A stretch of DNA of 64,000 bases, from NCBI GenBank assembly GCA_000708835.1, contig DF237035.1, positions 7,899-71,898 of the forward strand, read 5' to 3'. The notes under the pieces are model-generated. The model saw only the letters and a list, made by a program, of their open reading frames with translations, was not told where the DNA came from and did not search any database. Below are positions 1-12,357 of the stretch, piece after piece. A program made the translations under genes and the position numbers. The DNA is from Klebsormidium nitens (Eukaryota; Streptophyta; Klebsormidiophyceae; Klebsormidiales; Klebsormidiaceae). Each line of letters starts with the position of its first letter. Positions within the stretch are counted from its first letter, which is position 1.

Positions 1-1399
1 GGACCCGCGCCGCGGCGTCGTACAGTGCCCAAATGATCGATCCCTATGGTTCCCCTCTTCCTAAGAGGAAGAGGCAAGCCAATATACCACGCGGTCCAAA
101 CCTGTCAGATTGCGCAGAGGTACCGTACGGTTACGGAGTCCAGCCTCTACGGTCAGTGTACAACTAATTTGACGTTGGGCGGTAGCTATAGACCGCCGCG
201 CGAAAACTCGTAGAGGCCGCGCCGATTACAAATTGTTGCCAGTGACTCTACTCGGCCGGTCGCGACTCGCACGGTGGAACATTCACCGAGGGTACACTCT
301 GAGTGTCACAGCTATATGAAGTGACGGTCGGACATAGTGGTCGGAAGCAATTTGATTTCCCGGTCCTTGTGTTTGGAGCTCAGCTGCCCCTAACACTGCC
401 GCCGAACCTTATCCTGCGAACGAATCTTATCCAAAGTCCCCGACCACTTCTCCATCAAGCAACCGGGCTGAGTTAGGGGCATGGTCGCAAGCTACTTCTA
501 GAACGCTATGTAAACCGTCACGAACTATAGCGGCTCCAATACTAAGCTAACTCGAATCGGATCAACCCCGAGCGACATATATAAGAGGTCGAGTTGGAAA
601 TCCTCAGACGCTGGGCGGCCATGCTACGTCAAGATTCACAAATGAAATGATGCAACCGCTACCACGACCATGTATACGCACAGGAAAGGATGGGTTGTGA
701 TTTACCTCAATATGTGGAACACCTATAGCCGCCGGAAAATTTGAACGATCTTCGCGAAATTTCGAAGCGCCCCAGATCCGCAAGCACATCCAAATGCAAC
801 CGTCAATACTATGCTTTCACCGGTCTAGACAAGACAGAACCCAAGATCCCAAGAGTGTATCGCCTCGATCCGAGCTTGTCAGATGAGTTATACAGACGGT
901 AGCGATTATGTGTTCAAATTCCGCTGTAAAGGTTGGCGCCTCGACCAAACCGAGTTATCCAACAAACATTCCCCAAGCTGCAGTGTCAGAATCAGTGCGA
1001 TGATGCACTCGGGCCTCTAGCTAAGTCCGCGCTCACTTGCCCCTATATATCGATGCTGCCACTTCCACATTTGACCATGCCGTCTTGCCCCGCGCCGGCC
1101 TTGGCACGAGTCTCAATCCTGTCGGCGCCAATCATTCTGGACTTGTGCACAGCATATCATTTTCTTGCATAATGACGATCACGGGCTTTTCAGAAAAAGC
1201 ACAGAGCTTGTCATTAGCTCGGTGCTCTTCAAACTCATTCATTGGTTGGCAACACGTTTCATCATCTTTCGGATCAGGTCCGACCCCGTACACAGAACGA
1301 CAAAGTCGAGCAGCTGCGTCGCGTGTGACATGGCAGCTGTGCAACTTCAAGAGTTTGATTGTGAGCAACACAGAATCGCAAGATTGTGGTGCTTAATCC
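1..1399. other. Gene-free stretch downstream of CAS
   Basis: I see no coding region with recognisable family similarity and no RNA gene here. The right part should hold the 3' untranslated region of the cycloartenol synthase gene, whose stop codon lies at 1400-1402 on the minus strand. The short open frames present on both strands have no splice context or familiar motifs. Confidence 0.6.
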
Positions 1400-4300
1400 T
1401 CAACTGCCCCCACACACTTTCTGGTACAGTCCCAGCGCCCAGATGGGGAAGATGTTTCGGTAGGCCGAGTAGGAGATCATGCAATTCTTGTTGAACACCC
1501 CGCTGATCTCCTGCAAGAGAAAGATGGCGCCAATATTCCATTTTCGGACGTAGGGAGGTTCAAAACTTCAACGCAACAAAGCGATTTTTCCTGACAGTCA
1601 ATGAGACAAGGCGTATTTGCATATGTGGCAGTGCTACAAAGTGCGGCCAAGCTCGACATAGATACAGTATAATGGGCACACGCTCCAGATGACGTGGGCC
1701 GGTTCTTTTCAAAGTCAAACTCGTTCCACGTCACAGCCGCCGCTCGGATGCGTCTAGCACAAGCTTCGACGCACCTTCGACACGACAAGCATCACCCCAA
1801 GGACTTTACTTCCGTCGTGACACCAAGAGCGAATAGACAGGCTCTCGTCTCTGCGTCAGAAACCAGACAAGAGCTCTGGGAGCTTATTCCCACCGAGCTT
1901 ATTCCCACCGGGCTTATCCCCGACCGGGCTTCTTCCCACCGGGTCTGTTCCCACCGAGCTTATTCCCACCGAACTATTCCTACCTGCTGCGGGAAGTCCC
2001 CGTTCTCCTCCTGCAGCTTGATCAGCTGCGCGGCCCCCCGGTGCAGGGGCGCCGCGTCCCGCGTGTGCTGGCCGGCCTCGATCAGCGCGATCAGCGCCCA
2101 TGACGTCATCACGGCGTGCACGCGGTTGCCTGGCAGCGTGGTATATATTTTGTCCTGCATAGGAGAGGTGGACGGTGTGAATCGGCTCTGAGCGTCGGGC
2201 CCCGAGGTGTGAAGATGGGCTGGATCCATTTGGCGATTGGGGGTATTAGAAAGGACAGACAACGGAGACCATCTGGCGGTTATTGATAGCGGGCCTGTTC
2301 ATCCCTGCTTCTAAGCAGGCGCACCTTGGATCGAAGCTGTTACCCTCGTTTCAAGTAGGATTTGCATTGGATTCCACAGCTTGGAGATTGTATCGCGAAA
2401 ATTGCAATGCGCTTTTCGTCGTTGGCAGAATGCACAAAGCACAGTGCCTTTGGAGTGAGGCCGAGTTCATTCTAATCAAGAATGAAAGGCCGCTTCTAGG
2501 GCCCTTCTCCTACAATGGCTTGCGAAGCAAGCAGTCTCCGTGAGGACAACGTTCGCCTCGACTCGTCAGCACATCCAGCAGTCGGCGCTCACGCCCCTGA
2601 TTCTGACTCGTATGATCGCTCCAACACCCTGTCCAGCTTTGTGTCGATATCGGGCTTCCGTTTGAGGCGCGGTAGTCCGAACCCCATGAGGGCCCCAGTT
2701 TGATCCTTCCAGGGGGCTTACCTGGCACGAGAGGTAGCTTTCGCTCCAGCCCCCCCCGAGGAGTTCCTTGGAGAGCAAAAACGCGCACGCTTTCCGAATG
2801 GCGGGGCAGCTTTCGTACCGCCGCCCTGCGGCGAGTAGCCCGCTGACGCCAAACCACGTGGCGTATGTGTAGCACACGGCCCAGCTGCCGTACCTGAAAC
2901 GTGGGAGACATGGGTCAGGTTACAATGGGGTTTCATCTGGGTTAGACCTGAGGACTCCGGGCCGTCATTTTCCTAACACTGGTGACTTCTTCTTGTGCAA
3001 AGGCCCGCTCAAATCGATACCTACTTTGGACTAATGGTCGGTGCCAAACAACATGGAGGTCATGTTCGAGAACTGCCATTTACAAGGCTTTTTTAGGCGA
3101 CAAAATTTGCCCGGAGCACGACATGATCTTCCTTCTCAGCTCCGAACTTCGAAGCATTAAACGGCGCAGAGGACAGTCTTCAGTTCGCAGCACCACGTGA
3201 TCGTCAGAAACTCTGAGAGGGCTGTATGGGACTCAAAATTTAGGGCTGTGGCCGTTAAAAAGGTTGGGTTTTGAGAGCAGCGAACCACGGGCGGCATCGA
3301 GAGCACTCCCTCTATCTTACGATTCGCACCGCTCCTCGTCGCTGAGATCTGTTGAGCAGTGGCCACTCAGCAACGCGTAAAGTCAGAAAGAACATGCCCG
3401 GTTTTCAAGCGCCTGGCACTCCGAAGTTCCAATCTCCAGTTTCGTCGATCTCTCAAAGGACGGTTGATTCTTTGAAAGGCGACGTCGAGAAGGGACGCGC
3501 TCGTGCAGACAAAAACCGAATTTACTCGGCCCAATGCTGGAATTTGGATTTGTCAACTTGAGATACTAACAATTCAAATTGACGCGCACCAGTCTTACAG
3601 CCTCGCTTGCAGCAGAACTCACCAGGAGCCATCTTCTAGCTGCTTGTCCTCCATAAACTTGGCGGCTCGCGCGATCGCGGCAGCGACCTCCGCCGCCCGA
3701 TGGTCGGGGAGCCGTTTCTGGAACGCGGCCATCGCGGTCACGCACGCCGACGTGCACTCGACGTACGTGTAGTCGATCATGATGTCACCGAACGTCTCCG
3801 CGGGGTTGATGTACTGGACGCAAAGCAGATGCTGACGTCAGTGCTTTTACAGTCGTATTTTCTTGACGTCTGCCTCAGAATCTGGCAAGCTACACCCCTA
3901 TGAGCTCATGAAAGTCTACTAAACAATGCTATGTCCTGTCTACTCAATTCAATGCGGAATAAGATCTTATCCTCATACATCTTTCGAGCGCCGATCTAGT
4001 CTTTGCGCTTGCCGCACAATGTCGATAGCACCGTCGAAAACGCCTTCAATTTGCAAGTTGACAAACAGCTGCAGATCCGAGAGATTCGACGCACTGGGGC
4101 TGAAAGACCATTACTTACAACAAATAGGAGATTGAATCTCTTCGTAAGTCCTGCTTACTCTCTACGAGAGAAGCAGCCTAGCGTTGCCACCATTCTGACT
4201 GGGGCAGCCGAATCCAACTGCCTATTTACTATTTTCCCGTTCTTCCAGGAGAGAAGCAATAATCTCAAGGAAAGCGCAAGAGCACTCACTTCAAGCCACG

Positions 4301-7300
4301 CGTACGACCGCGTCAGTTCGTACGTGGCAAAGCCGCCGTCCGCATTTTGGAAGGACAGGATACAGTTGACGCAGTCAAACAGCCGCTGGTCCGCAAGGGG
4401 GGGGCCAACTAGGTGCGGCGGCAGCGCAGCAATCGCCAGGGAAGCCTGCACGTGGACCAGTGTAAAGCATGTGAGGTTTGCGTCGACCGCCAAATTCGGG
4501 CTCTTAGATGCAGGGTCAACGTGTTGCGGCACCAATCTGCAACTGCGTCAGGCGCGAGCTTCACGGGTTTCAACGGTACACTGGACTTCCCGCCTTGTTG
4601 GAAGGTATCGAACAACCCAGACAAAAGCAACATGTTGTCCCTGCCATTAGGGCCCCCGAGAAGGGGTCGGGTATTAAGGACAAAATCACGCCAGCGTGAG
4701 CGTGGTGCTTAATCCACGCAACTTTCCCATTGTTTGCAAGCCTCCATTCACGCTTGCGAAGTACATTTGCTTGCCCAATCTTTGGTGCTCTGGGAATACC
4801 CGGCCACAGTCAGATCAAAAAGCCCGAAATTTCCGGTGAACCGGGCAGAATCCAGGCTTTAACCGGAAAGAAAGACTAAGCAACAAATGCACGCAAATGG
4901 AGAAGTATGCGGGAGGCAAGAGCGGATGGAGACCACTCACCCATGGACAAAATATTTGCAATCTGCAGAACCGCTCAGTTCCCCACACGGCCTTACCTTA
5001 TGAGTCTCGTTTCCGCTTGAGTTGGGACTACCCTGAGCTGCATTAGTACCCCGGGCCCGCAGAAGACAAAATCCCAAACCCAGAGTTAACATGCTCCGCA
5101 AACCGAACCCTCGACTCCCAAGCCAACCCCACCCGCCCCGGGGCAGAGACCTAGCCCAAACGTAGCCCCATCTCATGTGAAAGCAATCACCGTAGCCCTT
5201 CCTCAACGTAAGATCGATCAGCGTAGCCCCATCTCCACGTAAAATCGACAAACCTAGCCCCATCTCCTCGTAAAGTCGATCAAGATAGCCCAAACTCGAC
5301 GTTTATTGGATCCAATTGACGTAACCCTTTCTCAACGCCACCCCAAAAGGTTTCCTCACCTTCAGCCCCTCGCTGGCGCAGTCGGCGATCGGCCAGCCGT
5401 GGTCCCGCGTGGAAAACGGCCAGGCGCCGTTGGAGATGTGCCGGTACATGGACCCGTGATCGCCGTTTGGATTCTCCCTAACCTGGCAGGGTTTGAAGCA
5501 AACCGGCACAAAGTTGGGAACAGCGCTCAGGGTAAGACCACAACCCGCTCACGAAGGCTCGCGAGTCAGCGCTTGCGTTCTGAAATGCTTCCGGGCCGAG
5601 GTGCCAGGATGAGGTCCTTCACGACCACCTTCCAACAAAGCGTCTGCTTTCGAGACTGCTCTTGAAATGGATAACTGGGTCACCTTAAAGCCAAGCAGAC
5701 TTTATGAAGACACCGACATGAGAGAATGTGTCGACGGGATCTGCTCTCACAGCAATCAAGTCCAAACCTGACCCGAGTAGCATCAAGGTCGAGTGATCAT
5801 CGTTTTTGTCTTGCCGCAATCATGACCAGCGATTATGCCTGGTACCGCCATCTCGTATGCTCTCACCTGACTTTTGTCCACGTAATGATTGGCCCGCTTT
5901 AGGATCGGCGCCGTCTCCTCGAGCATCTCGGTGGCAGCCAGGGCCTGGACCGCAAATGCTGTGTCCCAAAGCTGGCTGCCGTTATAACCCTGGAGAACAA
6001 GCATAGCGTATCAGAATCGTTACAGCCTATTACTTCAAAATGCAGGTTAATAACTCAAATATGTATCCTGCGCAACCAGCAAGCTGCATAAATGCTACTC
6101 CAATTGTGACTATTGCCGGTCGTACTTGCGGAAGATAGGCATAATTAGAGAAAAGGCTGCCTAAGAATGGATAGCCGAACGTGGAAGCATAAAAAAACAA
6201 GACAAAGGCGTTGAACAAGGCACGGCTAGCAGATGCGAAGCAGGAACCTCCAAACGCAACCCTCGTTCTGAGCCGACGGATGGAAGCAGGTGAGTTGAAG
6301 CAAGAAAAGGACGACCAAAATTCACCATGTTCCTGATGCAGAAAGAAAGACGATGGCAAGCCAAGATAGTAAAGAAAGCTCCGGTGCACATGAAAACCCC
6401 TGACCCGGATACTTGCCTGCTCCGCACCTCTACCTGTCGTAGATCCTACCCGTCCTTGTGCCCTTCCCTTGTTATCAACTTAGCTCCTGATCTTTCCTGA
6501 GATCAATCACAAACAGGACCAACGATCGGACGGGCGCCCACGCACCTGCATTTTCATGCCGTCTTCTGCGAGCCAGAGGTAGTCGGGCACGCGCGCCAGG
6601 TGCTTCTTGAGCGCCTCGGAGGACGGGTCCTCCACGAAGCAGCACAGCAAGTTCAACGCCTGAGGTAGACGAAATCAAGGTCAAGGTCAAGGTCAAGGTT
6701 TATTTCAAGGTAAAGGTGTTCAAGGTAAAGGTGAAGGACGGGTCCTCCACGAAGCAGCACAGCAAGTTGAGCGCCTGCAGCGGGCCAAGTCGAGCTAAAG
6801 GTCAAGTCTAAGGGTGAAATCAAGGTAAAGGTCAAGGTGAAGGTCCGGGTGAGAGTCCGGGCTGAGGTTAGAGTCAAGGTTATGAGAAAGCGCTTGCGAT
6901 AGACCAGTGCAAGGCAACGTTTTGAGACTTTCAAGCGCAAAGCGGGGGCTGGAGTTTGACGTCTCTGACCCCTGAAAGCTGAACGAAACGGTAAACGGAA
7001 AGTGGACGGACTGATGACGGGCGCCTGTGCGGAGGGAACGGAACAATACCCTCGTCCTTCTGCTCTGTCAGTCCTGCTTATCATGTCTTACTTCCTAGCG
7101 AGACGAAGGGAGACGCAGGTTGTAAGAAATCCGGAACACATACACTGGATCGGTATGATCCTTGGATTTTTTTTCCCCAGGGGCTTGTGCTCCCCCCAAA
7201 CTGCAGCAAAGCAATGGGGAGAAACAGATGCGTTCGACCTCTAAGGAACGCATCGGCGGACATGGTCCTCGTGAATGCCTTGCCAGCGGCCCTGCGTTCC

Positions 7301-10300
7301 CCAAGCCGCGACCAGACTAAGCCCGTTTTGAAGAGAAAAAAAAGAACAATTACTTTGCCCAGAAAGATGGCCACTCCAACTGCTTTGGTGGACCAAGTCA
7401 AAGGAGATTCCCAAGAAAGCATCAAGACGCTGTTCTTGTTGACGGCCACGTGTCAATATTGCCCAAAAGGGTGAGGCATTCCAGCTTCAATAATGGACCA
7501 AGAGAAAGGGGGTTTAGGATTGCGGCACCTTGTTGACGGGCCCGATGTCGATGTAGCGCGTGTTCTCGTCCTCGTAGTGCACGTGCTTCATGACCTCCGC
7601 GCACGCCTTCTCGCGCAGCGCGTGGAGGGGGGTGTGGTTCAGCAGCGGCTCCACCCCCTTGTGAAGAGTCGCCCACAACACGTCCTGCCATCGAAGACAC
7701 GAGACTCTAAACATATCTTGAAGACGTTTTTGGAAAGGTTTTGGACCGATTGTGAAGATAGCTTGAAAAGGGTTATCTTGCTCTGGTGCTTCATGTGGAT
7801 TTCCCGGCAGTTACCACAGCCCCTTATCTGGTACCCCGGAAGTGAACAATCAGATGTCAGACAACGGTACCAATGTTCCGCAGACACGCCGTAGGGCAGA
7901 CCGCTTTCGCGGCAGCTACTCTTTGTTAGGGTTGGACATTTTCCAGGTGAGGACTTGAGAACCGTTTGAACAGTTGACCTTCTTTGCCAGTTACTAGCAG
8001 TCTCGATAAGGACAACCCCTGAGAAAAGAGACAATTAACAACTTCCCGGATGGTTTTGCACGCACCTGCAGTAGAGGGTGCGGATAGTACAGGTCTTCTT
8101 TTGCGCACTGGTTGCGCGCGCGGTTCCAGTCGACCTGGCTGTACGGTATGCTGAACAGCTCCTCCCGCAGGGCGAGAACTAGACTGGTTTCTTTTCCGAC
8201 GAAGCGCTTCCCGTACACGTAGCACATGGGGAGGTACACCTGCCGGCAGTGGCACCAAAAGCGACCTGCGAAAACGAGAGCGAGGTGTTTTTTAGCTTCA
8301 GAGCGATCTCAAAGAGACGTGCCACTACGAGATTAAGGACCATTTGTTCAAAACAGTTCCAAGAGACCACTGGGAACGGGAATCGAGCGAACACAAAGTG
8401 TTCCGGTCTGATACCCCTCAGGGCGGAATTTCAAAGTTGCTTTCTACAGCAAGTGGTCGACGGTTTTCTGGATCAGATTGTGTCTCGCAGATAATCAAGC
8501 AGTCCTGAACTTGCTCACATATGCATCTAGATCAGAAAAGTAGTGATACGAGTCGGCACTCGAACCTGTGAAACGTATGACGCTCGTACCAAGTCCCCTA
8601 TCTACAGAACTAGAGGCCGAGTACATGGAACCCTTGCCTCAAACTCCGTCCAAAACTAAACTGAGAATTGAACGCCCGATCTATCGATTCGAAGCGAATC
8701 TTCAAGACCCGGCTCTCTCCCTTTAAACCGACTGTGGAAGCTTAGCGAGGAACAGCCTGAGAAACTGCTTCGCTCCTCACCTGGGTGGATCGGAAGGACG
8801 TAAGGCAGCAGCCAAATCTCGGGAGGGAGCGGGTTGTTTCCGTCCCAGCTAAAACAACCCAAAACCTGCGATCGGAATGTACCCGTCAGGAAAATCTGCA
8901 GCATAACAAGGACAAGTGGACGAAAGAAGGGGAGGGGCTCTGATACGGCTTTTGATTCTTGACCTAGCGTGTTACCAGGCGCTCTCTCTCCAAGCATCGA
9001 CGATCCGTCTTTCGCTTCGGACAATCAAGCAGGGAATGTGGATGACGGTGAACTGAAAAAGGACTCGGGGCCGATGAGGGCCGCAATGTTAGAGACGTCC
9101 AACGGTGAGTTGAAAAGCCGTTGGATCGTCAACGACTGGAACAGGAGTTCCAATTTTGTGCCAAAAGCATTCGACGTCTGCATCTGAGAGAACCAATTAG
9201 CTTGCTTGCCTGAAGTTTCGAACGGAACGTAAAATGGTAAGCGGACGTAGCAGGACCAAAGAATCAGAGTCCGACCTCACGATTATCCAGGAAGTAAGAG
9301 GACGTCCTCCTAAAACGCATCGGAAGCAGCAGCTCGAGTTCCTTCCATTTGCCTCTGGGCCTCGTTGTATCCCCTGGTTTCGCACTTAACAAGCGACTCA
9401 TTTCTTCTTCTAGGAGCGCCTTGTTCAAAACGGATTGGAACAAAACTCCAACGCTCGAACGTGTGTATGTCAACGGACCAGATATCCTACTTTTTCCTCA
9501 AAAAGCATCCGGTGATCGTTCCGGGCATCTCGGAAGAGAAAGCTCACCGACAGCCAGAACTTGCCCCAGGAAGTTATGTGCGTGGCGCTTCCATGCGCCA
9601 GGATCCACTCCCGCCCTTTTGACATCCCCGGTGCGTCTTTGTAAGTAGAGTCCGGCCCCTCGCCCAGGATACGCAGGCTGACGTATGAGAGAGCGCTCCC
9701 AAACATCGTGCTGTGGCCCTCTATGTGGAGGCCCCAGCCGCCATCAGGGTTCTGGAACGGTTGAGAGAAAAGCAATACGATCATAGAAGGATTTTGTCGA
9801 TGACAAGGTAAAACGTGCATATATCTGGTGAAGCTACAAAGGTGAGGGAATCGTTGTCTGCGGTACATGTGTCACACAATCTTTTTTTGAGGCCGCGATT
9901 GGATCTTCCCATACCAATCCCCTTTAGCCGGTTTTCCTGGAAAGCCAATGGTCCAGGTCTTCTTCCTGAATTCAGCTCGATGAGGTTGTTGACTCTGCCC
10001 CATGACTTGACACAATAATCTCCTCAAGCTCGCTCTGAACTCCGGTTTCTCTGACTGAACTCACAGTAGAAAGGCAACGCCTATTTGAAGCTTTGTCTGT
10101 CAGAAATGGTCCCCAAAGCCCCCTTCCCTTCAACTGTGGAATCACTTATTCCAAGGGAAGAGGGAGCAAAACTCCACCTTGGCTGCATAGAACCTGAACC
10201 TCTGTAAAGAACCACACAAGTTAGATAAATGAAGCCTTTTGTCTACTACTTCGAAGAGAATGCATCAGCCATTTCCAGCGATGCACAACATCGATGCAAT

Positions 10301-11644
10301 AAGGGATCGATTCGCTTACCTGATGTGCATATAAGTAGTGCCGCATCTCGCGCCGGTGGTGCTCTGAGAGGACCGTGTTCAACGTGCCGCTGACATACAA
10401 GGAAATCAACTGCATGCAAAAGGCCTCCGATTGAACGTGCCAGTTTCTGTTCGTTGTGGGCAAAGTAAAGGCAGATTTGTGTGCTGGCATGTCGACTTTC
10501 TGTGCCTTGATTATGAGCCATTTGGAGAGAAATCGCTTTCAATGGTCCACTAAAACCAGCGACAATCTACCTTTCTTCCCCTTGAACACCCTGGCCCACA
10601 ATCTCCTCAGTATACTGAATGTAAGTTGTCATCAAGCCTTCTTTTACAAGGACTACTTCAACACCCATACTTCCGCTGACTTCCTTCCTCTGTCACGTCA
10701 GCTCTGGCAGTGACATATGTGTCTATACTGTTCAAAGGATGTATTCTCATCAGGCCAGCTGGCAATGACATGTGTGTCTACACTCTTGAAAGGGGTGTAT
10801 TCTCACCAGCCCAGGCATCAAAAACATGGGGCCACCATAGTCACCAGCAAAGTGACCATCGTGCGTTTGCAGAGTTGAATAGAAGCGGATGGCCCTTGTG
10901 AGAGCTGCTTTGGCCGCCTCCTTGGGGGCGGCGCCTGCTGCGGGGAGGGAAGGTTTGGGGGGCATAGGAGGACTGGGGCGCTCCCGTGTAAGCTGCAAAA
11001 CAAGGGATTCATGAGGGACACAGCTTCAATAGTAGAAGGTTAGGTCCCTTTGTCAGTGCATCAACGCTTCTATCAAGGCTCATGAGGTAGGAACAACAGG
11101 TGCGGGCTTGCAATTGGCACCGTAATGGACTGAGGCTTAGTGCCAACCGCAAGGGACGCCGCTCCTTAGTTCAATAAGCCTCATCTTCAGCAACTGCAAA
11201 AAGGCCCCCCAGACTGCAAGACTGTGCGCAACAACTCCCAACGACCAGTGTGTCAAACAAAGTTGCCACCAAGAGGAACGCGCTGCAGTATATTTGACCA
11301 AATCTGGCGCCACCAACAAATTGACCGTCTTCAAGGCTCCAACAGAAGTGTTCTGCGCACCAGAGTTGTTTGCTCTCAAGAGTCTAAGCAATCCTTCTCC
11401 GCCACCTGGCACCATCAGGGGAACCACCACCACCAAGTTTCCCTACCTGCTGCCGCATGAGCTCATCGGAGCTGTGCTTCTTCGCAAACCGATTGGCCCA
11501 AAAGTGCTCCCGGGCATCGTCCACCTTCTTTCGGTCCTCCGACGTGCCGCCCTCTGGGTCGTACTCCCACACCTGACGGCCTTCATTATTGGCAAGGGAG
11601 ACCTGCCAAGGGCTTGATTGGGTGGCCACTTTGAGGGACCACAT
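1400..11644 (-). CDS. CAS1: Cycloartenol synthase (oxidosqualene cyclase), 15 exons
   Basis: It cyclises 2,3-oxidosqualene to cycloartenol, the first committed step of plant sterol synthesis, as a monotopic ER membrane enzyme. Exons, in order of transcription: 11447-11644, 10807-10992, 10320-10409, 9548-9751, 8781-8865, 8066-8265, 7529-7684, 6546-6659, 5867-5989, 5360-5482, 4290-4445, 3623-3813, 2722-2893, 1984-2154, 1400-1510. All phases agree and give 759 aa, the length I recall for Arabidopsis CAS1. The protein starts MWSLKVA, carries FWCHCR near residue 257, and has [12 protein letters not shown] with the catalytic Asp at 486. Tyr413, His480 and Ile484 match the Tyr/His/Ile trio (410/477/481 in Arabidopsis) that marks cycloartenol rather than lanosterol synthase. 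Introns 2, 7, 10 and 14 hold repeats or decayed copies of exon edges. The neighbour on the right is a divergent IDH gene. Confidence 0.96.
1872..1983. repeat. 15-16 bp minisatellite made of donor-site-like units
   Basis: It lies in CAS intron 14, directly after the donor of exon 14. On the minus strand the donor reads CAG|gtaggaatagttc. It is followed by about six tandem units close to ggtgggaataagctc, with variants gggaacagaccc, gggaagaagccc and cggggataagccc. Every unit keeps a GT in donor-like context, so the array resembles the authentic splice donor copied again and again. Confidence 0.85.
5150..5340. repeat. Degenerate minisatellite of about 40 bp units in CAS intron 10
   Basis: On the plus strand, cgtagccccatctc-type segments recur four to five times, each separated by an acgtaaaatcgac/taagatcgatca-type segment. 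The array starts just beyond the donor of CAS exon 10 (donor at 5359). It has no evident coding role. Confidence 0.75.
6618..6859. repeat. GGTCAA-type repeat plus partial copy of CAS exon 8
   Basis: From 6663 to about 6850 the plus strand is rich in ggtcaa/ggtaaa units. Embedded at about 6735-6774 is a near-identical copy of the first roughly 40 bases of CAS exon 8, with its acceptor (minus strand ctgcag|GCGCTCAACTTG). The authentic acceptor is 115 bases further along the minus strand, with exon start at 6659. Both copies encode [13 protein letters not shown]. Past the copy the frame runs into the repeat and meets TAA after about ten codons. Confidence 0.85.
10690..10810. repeat. Duplicated donor region of CAS exon 2
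   Basis: Two copies of about 55 bp each carry a tgacat-tgtgtctac-ctc segment followed by gtattctca. The right copy contains the real exon 2 donor (minus strand CTG|gtgagaatac, donor G at 10806). In the left copy the same place reads cctgatgagaatac, so the GT has become AT and the donor is lost. Confidence 0.8.
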
Positions 11645-12357
11645 TATTGAGCCTGTGCGTGCCTTGGGAGGAGAATGGGAGAGGCTTTGAATCAGTTGAG
11701 GGCGTGAAATGCATCCGCCTAAGTCCTAGTACTGTTGGTGGTGCAGGGGCATCCTTGCTTGAACTTGAAGCAAGGACAATTTGGGCTCAGGCCTCATGCC
11801 AATGGAGCAGAACTCCAGAACTGGGACGAAGAAGCCTGGAGATGAAGCAGGCTCTTGAGTTGGCTTGCTCCCGTTTGGAGCGGTGTATTTTGCTAAACCC
11901 AAATGATTGATGGCTGTTGAATTAACCCAAACGTGTTTGACGGGATCCAAGGTACAAGTCCAGCCTGTGACAGGCTAGTCCATCTGGGTTACAATTCTTA
12001 GTTCTAACATTAGCAGATTGGCAGCACACTCCTTGGCGCTCAAACTGCTGGACGACCCGAAACAAGATGCGTGCCGTTCGGATTTCATCGGACGGCTGGA
12101 GTTCCAGGATCCACCTTCCGGATTCTGAGCCTAATGATTTGGAAGCAGGCGAGACATAAGAGGAAGAAGCCCGTCTGCAGCGCTTCAAATTGCGGGCAAA
12201 TGCAGGGAGGCTGGAGCGTTGATCGCCGCTAATCTGATCAGGTGTCCAAGTGCTTTCAATTGCAATCCCGAAACGAAAGCTTGGGGCAGGGTCGCTGAAG
12301 ATCCTTTCAGAATCTAACGTGCGCGCACTGATCGAGCTGCCCCTGCGATCCGGAACA
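11645..12357. promoter_or_regulatory. Divergent spacer between CAS and IDH
   Basis: The 713 bases separate the start codons of two head-to-head genes and must contain both 5' untranslated regions and the promoters. I see no convincing TATA element. An in-frame open stretch runs upstream of the IDH start from 12250, but the ATG at 12358 has the better context and matches the family N-terminus. Confidence 0.6.

Noticed and set aside
12250-12357. Upstream in-frame start for the IDH subunit
   Set aside because: The ATG at 12358 has better context, gives a normal presequence and gives exactly 367 residues.
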